Assembly: GCA_907163375.1 (NCBI GenBank) | Contig: CAJQUW010005551.1 | Span: 310,001 to 374,000 of the forward strand | From: Prostheceraeus crozeri | Lineage: Eukaryota; Platyhelminthes; Polycladida; Euryleptidae | Reading direction: 5' to 3' | DNA: 64,000 nt | In this document: positions 56,694 to 64,000 of the stretch, piece by piece | How the letters are laid out: the number at the start of each line of letters is the position of its first letter | Numbering within the stretch: the first letter of the stretch is position 1 | Translations under genes and position numbers: made by a program | Notes under the pieces: generated by a model | What the model was told of the DNA's origin: nothing | The model's input: the letters and a program-made list of their open reading frames with translations, nothing else | Database searches by the model: none

Positions 56694-58252
56694 GTAAGTA
56701 AGTTTGAATGCATTTAACTAACAATCATTTGGAGCTGAGATATATAGGTATTTATCAATACGAGTACATCAAATAAGTTATCTATTCTGCACAATAATCT
56801 TTGTAGACTAGACTATGGAATCATTGGAATTTGTTTATCGATCGTATCATTTATCTGCAAAACACGGACTTTATCCCTCTCATGCCCAAGCAAATTACAA
56901 AACCCAAAGATCATTTTTCAGTTTTTCAAGCGCTTGATTCCTAATACCCCACAAGCATCGTATACGGTAAGAAGCTTGAGATAGGAAGCTTAGCCATGAA
57001 AAGGGGATTTATCCCCTTTTGCTCTGGGGCAAATTTTGCTGCTTTTTGTTTCAATTTATACCGCTTATAGCCTACCCAAAAACATTTGCTCGGAATGTTC
57101 AAGATGTTTTAAAGAGAAACAGTTGAAATACATGGAAATGGTTATTACTCATCAGAGATTCTTTTTACAAATCATTACGCATTTAATATGACTAAAAAAT
57201 AGAACTTGATATAAAATCAATGCGTATGAAATTGCGGCACACTTTCGCGGCATTATAGAACCGTGCAATCTGACCCAAAATGAGATGCAATCATTAACCA
57301 CATCTTCCAAGCCTGGGTGGCCACACCAGGGGGGAGAAGGCGCTTCCCCCTCGAAAATCGGCTATGAACGCCATGCTGCAGAATTTTTAACATGTTTTAG
57401 GCAACCGATATGCTCGTAAGCCGCCAGACTTTTGGCTGGACTTTGTAAGTGATAGTTAGCACACTCTAAGATTCGAGACCGAATGCCGAGACGAAGCGTA
57501 GAGTGCGGTAAGCACGCTGTCATACTTAACACGTTAATCAACCATTTAGAAAAATTACTACACAGAACGGTTCAGTCTATTCATCTTGTCCACACCCTTC
57601 TTCAATCTGAAGCAGAGCTATCAATAGAACGCTAAAGTTAGCGTCCTCATAAAGTAAATCATTGATGATAATTATTCTAATTCCATGGCTCAAAATAACT
57701 ACCTTGCCAATCGCTTCATGATAGAGTTCTTGAAGTGAACGCTACCTTGTGCTTCAAAAAAACAAAACTCTATATTTAACCATTGTGAATATAAATTGTT
57801 CTATTTCTGTGTCCTGAAATATACGTCTGCATAGACATAAGACAAGAGGTTTTTATTAGATAGGAACCACAAGGCAGGGAGACAAGCATATTCGAAGATT
57901 CAAGTTGCTGAATGAAAGTAGCGGTCCTGTGTTACCATTACATCAAAGGCAAGCCCCAACCTAGCACTAAAACCTATAAAAAATCACTTCAGAGAATAGT
58001 ATAAAATCTTATACGAGAGCTTTTTTGAACAGCATATCTATCTGTGTGCGTTTTATTGTACACACACAGTACCACATTTGGAAGTGCATATAGTTAGCAG
58101 TTATACAAGTTACATTTGATAGGATTGTGCAAGGAACATGGAATGCTAGCTGATGTTATAATATCATGGCAGGCCCTATGCTATTTATTGCAACTACATG
58201 AACTGACATAAATGACAACTATCATGTTTATAGTAAATTATTGACTTTGCAG

Positions 58253-58356
58253 AAATGTCAAAAGGACTTTTTAAGACCGAGACTCCAATCCTTCTGGGCC
58301 ATACAACTGGATTTCTGTTTACCGGAGATGGATTTTGGTCTATGACTGATGAAAAG
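58253..58356 (+). CDS. Lectin-gene exon f: CTLD core
   Basis: Acceptor GACTTTGCAG gives phase-1 entry; donor GTAACA leaves in phase 0. The codon completed across the junction is AAA. It encodes MSKGLFKTETPILLGHTTGF, then TGDGFWSMTDEK. ILLGHT takes the place of the WIGL core motif, and GFWSMTDE the W-x-W-x-DG region. The usual tryptophan of WIGL is missing, a common CTLD divergence. Confidence 0.86.
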
Positions 58357-59573
58357 GTAACATTTGAAGCGTGCAATGCTGTGCATGATTCGGTGCATGT
58401 TCAAGATCTTGAAGTTAAATTGATGAACGTCGAAATTTGTAGTATGCCTTGCCTTGTGTCCTTGTAAACCCGGCGAAGTCTCGCATACCTTGTATCCTCA
58501 TCGCAGAATGCCAACCTTTTTACTATTTGCTCATATTTACCGACTACCATCAGTTATCAAATTTATGTACTGGACTGAATTACTATCTAATTTTCGACTG
58601 ACAGTAACGCAGTCATCTTCAATTTCGACGACACGTATATGTATACCACACGGTAGAGAGAATAGAGGCGATCGCTGTGGGACATCACAGACTATCAGCA
58701 GATCGGTGACATCTAGCGTCTAGTTGAGCCGAGTGATGAATTCAGTGTATCACTGAGACGCGCATTTCCTTACCTATTAATTGTGCTTCCCGCTGGTTAA
58801 CGCTGACTGAATTGGTATCGATTTTCTTATAGATCATTAACATCAAAACAATTCAAGTACATGTAGATCATAATCCCACGTATACTGAGACTCGACGCAG
58901 ACCTATGAAAAATGCTTTTGGGAAATGGATGCCATACTGCAGTTACCACAGTAGTCCACCACTTCTATGTCATTATCTTCCAGCCTTTTTTTAGACAGTA
59001 TAGACGCACTGTCGCCTTGGTATACTTGCGCAATTGTTTCGGGGGAGACATATCATTCATTGAATATTTCCCAACATTTTCTTCATTCAAACGCAACTGA
59101 TGCAATGATTTCTGTTAAATATTTTTGACACCTAATCTAGAATTACTGTCAAGCCATTGATTGACTAATATTGGCCATTTTCCAGTATCAGCTTTCAACA
59201 TTTCAAATTAGGAAATACTCATTTGACAGTTATTTTGTCAGGTGGTGAAGGGACAAATTTCCCGCTGTTTTTGACAGGCGCGGTCTCGCGAGAAAACGAA
59301 TCTTTCGTTTAGTAGCATTTTGCTCACGCAATCTGAACAAAGACGCGGCTCAGTTAGATGCAGCCCAGCAGATGATCGAATAATTCGACAATGGAAATGA
59401 TTCCACAACTAAGTCGAAATTAAAGCGAAATTTCAATCAAAAATTGTGAGATTCAAAATGATGAACTTTCTCCCAGCAATCTTCCATGCAATGAAAACTC
59501 CCCCTGTTACTTTCATCCCTCGACTTCGCCATAACTAATGCATTAATTCGAATATTGGCCCCTATCGTTACAG

Positions 59574-59799
59574 ATTTATTCTTTGTCGGATCTTGCTGAT
59601 GGTGATGAAGTGAGATATTACGGTAGAGATGACAGGAGCGCAGAAACTACTCGCAATCATATGGTGACACACGAACTTGGAAACTGTGTGGCTATTAACT
59701 ATCCACCACCACCTACCAGACATGAATTCAACCAGCTAAATCACAGTGGAATTGGACTTACCATTAGAGCATGCGATAATGAAAGATTCATTTGTCAAG
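59574..59799 (+). CDS. Lectin-gene exon g: CTLD C-terminal half
   Basis: Acceptor CGTTACAG gives phase-0 entry; the donor GTTTGA leaves in phase 1. It encodes DEVRYYGRDD, then ELGNCVAINYPPPP, then LTIRACDNERFICQG. NCVAI, RAC and FICQ supply the other three canonical CTLD cysteines, in the right spacing. The calcium/sugar motifs EPN or QPD and WND are absent, so calcium-dependent sugar binding is unlikely. Exons d-g together give about 179 residues, a normal long-form CTLD. Confidence 0.9.
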
Positions 59800-59953
59800 G
59801 TTTGATATTGAATTTTTGCCAGCCTATTATCAAATAACATATTGTGAATATAAAGTCGATGGAAAAACTGTCACTTTTTAACCATCCTAAATGTGAAGCA
59901 GTTTTTGACTTAAATTACTCGCACGATAATAACGTAACGTGAACGGTCTCATC

Positions 59954-60760
59954 CACAGAATTGAATATTTTGTTCATCTGCTTCGGTTTGCTAGAAGTGT
60001 GATTAATTCGAAATCGACGGCACATCGAGGAACTTAGTAAGTGAGCAAAAAGGAATTCCTAATATGGCCTATCTTACAGGAAAAAAGATGCGTCACTTGC
60101 GGATTACTGTGAGTTCCAGCAAAGTGCTTCGATTGCCAAAATTCCTTCAGATTCGAAAAATTCAGATCATTGCGTACAAGTTTTCTCCATAATGTTGGCC
60201 CTTCCGATCATTAAAAAAAGTAGCAGGCGTACGAAAATTAGTTCACCTGATGATTTCACCATCCATCTCACACTTTGATCCATCTAGTTCACCATCCGGA
60301 TAGTGCATACACTGAATCGAATGTTAGCCACACAGTGATGTTTGTTTTGATGTGTGCGAAGCACAGAATTAAATATTTTGTTTATCTGCTTCGGTTTGCT
60401 AGAAGTGTGACTAATACGAAATTGACGGCACATCGAGGAACCTATTAAGCGGGCAAAAAGGAATTCCTAATGCCTTACAGAGATAGGAAAAAAAGTCGTG
60501 CGTCGCTTGCGGATTAATGTGAGTTCAAGCAAAGTGCTTCGATTGCCAAAATTCCGTCAGATTCGAAGAATTCAGATCATTGCGCACAAGTTTTCTCCAT
60601 AATGTTGGCCCTTCCGATCATTATTAGAAAAAGTAGCAGGCGCACGAAAATTAGTTCACTTGATGTTTTCACATCCTCTCCTCGGCATTTCTCACTGTAT
60701 AGTGCATACACTGAATCGAATGTTAGACAGGCGATGTGTGCTTTGGTGTGTGCAAAGTGA
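59954..60760. repeat. Two-unit tandem repeat, about 408-bp period, within the 996-bp element
   Basis: The second unit starts at 60362 and repeats the element's left terminus, then GAACnTAnTAAGnGnGCAAA, AGGAATTCCTAAT, CAAAGTGCTTCGATTGCCAA, CTCCATAATGTTGGCCCTTC and ATAGTGCATACACTGAATCG. The units differ by scattered changes and small indels. Confidence 0.92.
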
Positions 60761-60949
60761 CATCACAGCACGCACGCCTCTCTAACTGGCTCTGGTGTCC
60801 TCTGCTGACAGTTCATTGTTTGGCATTTCCAATAGTAAGCGATACACGAGTTATCCATTCGAGAAGGAGCAAGTTGTCTAATTCTGTGATGATGATTGCG
60901 TACAACCCTTCCTTCATAGGAAATCGAAGCAGATGAATCTAATTCTGTG
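59954..60949. mobile_element. 996-bp element with 8-bp target duplication and a duplicated left end
   Basis: It starts CACAGAATTGAATATTTTG with CATCTGCTTCGG soon after, and ends with the inverse, CGAAGCAGATGAATCTAATT then CTGTG. The flanks are GTCTCATC on the left and GTCTCTTC on the right, a 7/8 match. The 8-bp size fits hAT or P types; the superfamily is not otherwise indicated. No transposase is present. Confidence 0.68.
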
Positions 60950-61950
60950 GTCTCTTCAATTGCTTCTCAGGAAAACTTTGATCACCGTAAAGCTTTCTCC
61001 CGATGGAAATTAGTCACATCTTCCCATAGAAAGCGACTTTACCTTTGTTTAAGCTTGTGGGACTAGAATCGAAAGCAGCTCTCTTTACGGTGATTCCAGC
61101 TGCCCGACTGTGATAAGCCTGTTCCATATAACAACGTACATGTGACGTTCAAAAACACTTATTCGGCAGATATATTTTTATATTGAAACCAATCTCAAGT
61201 CATACAAAATATATCAGTATTCGATAAGTAGTTAATTAAAACATTCAGTCAGATCATAGAGATCATCACACCGACCAGGCGCCGATATACGTCAATGCTG
61301 CCAAATCTTAAGAAGAATCTGATTTGTGAAGCAAGCAACAGTATCAGGTTCTTGCGCGCATCATTTTATCAAAATGATGGTACTTCTATTCTTTCCCCCC
61401 AACATTTCTGTCGTTGACACCCGGAAGTGTTGCATCGTCAATGATCTTCTCTTGCTCCTACGGGCAGTCTCACTAACATCGCATAGCGTTGAGTGTGTGA
61501 AACTCCTCTTATCTGACTTGCAGAACATTTACAGCCTCAGAATTAGACAACAGCTCGTCATTTGTCTGTAGACAACAATCACACGAATTTCATGATCACA
61601 GCTGTGCCGTGTATTCTAGCTGAGTATCCAAAGGACCAACCCTTCATCCCAAGGTCCAAGTAAGACTTTTCAGTCGTGTTGTAGTGTCACTCAGTGACAG
61701 ATCAAGTCTATTCTTAACCCAATGTTTTTTTGCGAAATTTGATAATTTTGGAAACCTTGAAAATGTGGGTGGAGGAATAGAAATACCAAAATGATTTCTA
61801 TACTTTGAGAGAAATGAAGATAGTCGTGAAAATTACAAAGTAGGCTAAACACTAACAAGGCAATGTTATCAGTCACAAGAAGCCGCCATCGTTTAAATAC
61901 TGTTGTCATGACAGCGCGCGTCCACGACGCGGCATTGTTTTCAATGTACG
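60950..61950. other. Intron-like stretch, no feature supported
   Basis: Short ORFs at 61326-61571 (plus) and 61691-61909 (minus) lack motifs or splice support. Confidence 0.4.
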
Positions 61951-62866
61951 TGTTCGTTCTAGTCAGTTATGCTGATGATTTTACACTGTGTGCCCCAATT
62001 TCGGTGTCTTCAGCTGCTAGCCCATTGGAGGATTCTTTTTGAAAGTTGAGACATTGGTGTGTAAAGAACAAGATGATAATAAAGTATGATAAATGCGTGC
62101 AAATGTTTACTACGTATAATGTTAATTTTGACCGAAGTCAGTATGTGATTGAAGGAATCAGAGTTGAGAATATTTTGTGCTTACTCGGAGTGACTATTGA
62201 CTCTAAACTTTCCTGGAATGAGCATGTTCTAAGAATGTGTAAGAGAGCTTCTTCAAAAACATTTATCTTGCGACAATTGAAGCCTTTTCTATGTAAATCT
62301 CAGCTATGCTTAATTTATTGCTCATGTATTCGTTCGATCATTGAATACTGTTCACCAATTTTTGTAAATCTTCAGAGAGGTCAGAGCAATTTGATAGAAC
62401 GAGTTCAGAATCGTTGTCATAAGATCATATGTAATGAGTCCGATTGTTCATGTGCGAATTTTGTTCCGTTGACCTACCGACGTACTGTACAAGGCTTTAA
62501 TCTTTTTCAAAAGATTTCGTCAGATCAAAATCATCCATTGTCACACTTGATGTTATCCAAATTGTTTTATAGCGGTAAATATGCGATTTCACTGTGTAAA
62601 ACTGCAGCACGTAAAAATTCTTTTTTCACTTCTATGGCCAGATTGTTTAATGATGGGTTTTCGATGTAAATGTTTCTTTCTATCAGATCTTCCGTATGTT
62701 TCACTTTTGATGCACTTTACGACGTCATTTTCCCAGAAATGTTGACTTATTTTTGTTATGACTTACTTTTTGACTTTTTATGAAATGAAATGTGTTACTT
62801 GTATTCCTCACGATTGTCATTATTGAGGTTTGAAATAAATAAACGTTATTATTATTATTATTTAAT
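61950..62866 (+). mobile_element. 5'-truncated LINE 3' end with (TTA)n tail
   Basis: It begins within the RT palm: SYADDFTLCAP (catalytic YADD) lies just before an in-frame stop at about 62040. The frame 62046-62669 continues with CVKNKMIIKYDKC, LCLLGVTIDSKLSWNEHV, TFILRQLKPF, IIEYCSPIF, RVQNRCHKIIC and the tail ISLCKTAARKNSFFTSMARL. A short 3' UTR ends in AATAAATAAACG and a (TTA)n tract. It is the best-preserved 3' fragment of the group. Confidence 0.9.
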
Positions 62867-63248
62867 ATTAAAGAATGTCGGAATTCTCTCTCTCTCTCCC
62901 TCTATCAATTGCTATCCCACACCGAGATGGAAGCGGACCGGCCCGAAAATCTCGGGTGGTTCCCATCTCTGATCCCACATTTACTGTTTGCTTTTGTCTC
63001 TAGGTAGTGTACGTATAATCGTTAAGCTGTTCAGGGCATTTCTAATCTCAAGTATCGTGCTGCTGGTCAATAGAATATGAGAGAAACGTTGAAAACTTTC
63101 ATTGTCGCTGTTTATTTTGTCTCAAAATGACATCAAAAAGATTACTTATGAAACTTTTAATTCTTCGAAGTTCAGTGGTAACCGTTTCGTGCTCAATGCG
63201 GACTTATGAAATATCTAGGCGAACACTCCACATTTGCATTATTTGTAG

Positions 63249-63334
63249 GTGAACTACCAAGTGGTGACAATGGTTCAGATAACTGCATCTGCATTGAGAT
63301 AATGAGTCATCTAAAGATGGAAATTATTCCAAAG
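63249..63334 (+). CDS. Lectin-gene exon h (tentative): second CTLD-like piece
   Basis: Acceptor ATTATTTGTAG gives phase-1 entry, matching exon g; a weak donor, GTATAA, leaves in phase 0. It encodes GELPSGDNGSDNCICI then EIMSHLKMEIIPK. DNCICIE resembles the NCV-x-I strand of a CTLD, suggesting a second or alternative lectin-domain end. The rest of such a domain is not visible. Confidence 0.4.
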
Positions 63335-63489
63335 GTATAAAAAGTGAAGCGAATATGCCAATAAAGTTATCGAATAAGATCTTTGTTTGAAAACAGTTAT
63401 GTCATTCTTTCGTCATCGACAAGTTTTCAACATTCTGAGTATATCCATCAGCAATCAGTTGAAATCATCATCATATTTTCTTGCTGCAG

Positions 63490-63543
63490 ATCCTATATTC
63501 AACTTAAATGAAGTTACCCTACAAAATGTACATCAAGTGAATG
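63490..63543 (+). CDS. Lectin-gene exon i (tentative)
   Basis: Acceptor TTTCTTGCTGCAG and a strong donor GTAAGC bracket 54 bp, with an open frame only for phase-1 entry (phase-1 exit). It encodes PIFNLNEVTLQNVHQVN. Entry phase matches exon g but not exon h as drawn, so h and i may be alternative exons or h may use another donor. Confidence 0.42.
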
Positions 63544-64000
63544 GTAAGCAAAATAATGTACTCTCCTTCATGCTTGCTTTGTTGATGCAATATTTGCAAC
63601 TGCAGCTTCGTTGCAATACTCGTAGATAATGCTTTTCCGATGCTATTAACTGTACACAGCGAAAACCGAAAAACTGAGAAAATTAGCAACCTAAATCAAT
63701 TCTGGGCACTTCATTTGTGGCTACGAGTCAGTCCAAAAACGAAAAATCTGATAAAGTGATTTTTATCTTTCTGTCAGTAGCAGATCTAATGTGAAGCGTT
63801 ATCATTTATCAATCATCAAATTGTGACATCATAAAATTTGCTTGATTTTAACGAACATTTTCGATGAATTCTACCAGCAACTGTCACTGTATTAGCGGTG
63901 TAAACTACAGTATATGAAGTCTTGAATGATGTTGTCTGTAGATCAGACTTTATTAGAGGTTGTAACTTGACTACTTTGGGTCAGCTAAAGCTAGCTATAA
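63544..64000. other. Window end, intron-like
   Basis: No exon or repeat was recognised. The lectin gene probably continues to the right. Confidence 0.4.

Overview
The window is eukaryotic, AT-rich, intron- and transposon-dominated DNA from an animal. The repeated octamer TAGGCCTA, GT/AG introns several kb long, CR1-type, Penelope, P/THAP, hAT and Tc1 elements, and a divergent C-type lectin gene suggest a marine invertebrate, possibly an echinoderm or another deuterostome. The phylum is inference. I saw no LTR retroelement, retroviral copy, CRISPR array, rRNA or intact tRNA gene.

Layout. (1) 1-6393 is one copy (A) of a block whose second copy (B) lies at 9345-11012 plus 28666-32488. The copies differ by few substitutions but by several clean insertions. 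(2) Copy B is split by a 17,653-bp insertion (11013-28665). It has imperfect inverted ends starting CCCGGG, an apparent TA target duplication, and an exact empty site in copy A. It carries end-associated repeats, a CpG-rich module, a broken P-type (THAP9-like) transposase, two copies of a fold-back family, a hAT relic with perfect 8-bp duplications, a TA-flanked MITE and a 2.4-kb head-to-head Penelope palindrome. (3) 33.9-35.1 kb holds an ORF for a secreted or ectodomain protein. (4) 38.05-42.17 kb is a nearly full-length CR1-like LINE on the minus strand, flanked by GA/CT microsatellite. (5) 44.9-63.5 kb holds a chain of plus-strand exons. Their splice phases agree from exon to exon, and they encode a TSR-like segment followed by a complete four-cysteine C-type lectin domain. 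The introns hold a Tc1 relic with a 60-bp tandem array, a 996-bp element with 8-bp duplications, several LINE 3' fragments, a tRNA-type SINE and a three-copy dispersed repeat.

The only convincing host gene is the lectin gene. The 33.9-kb signal-peptide ORF may be its first exon or a separate gene. The least explained items are the 17.65-kb insertion and the lectin gene's domain combination. All comparisons were made by eye; no alignment or search was run.
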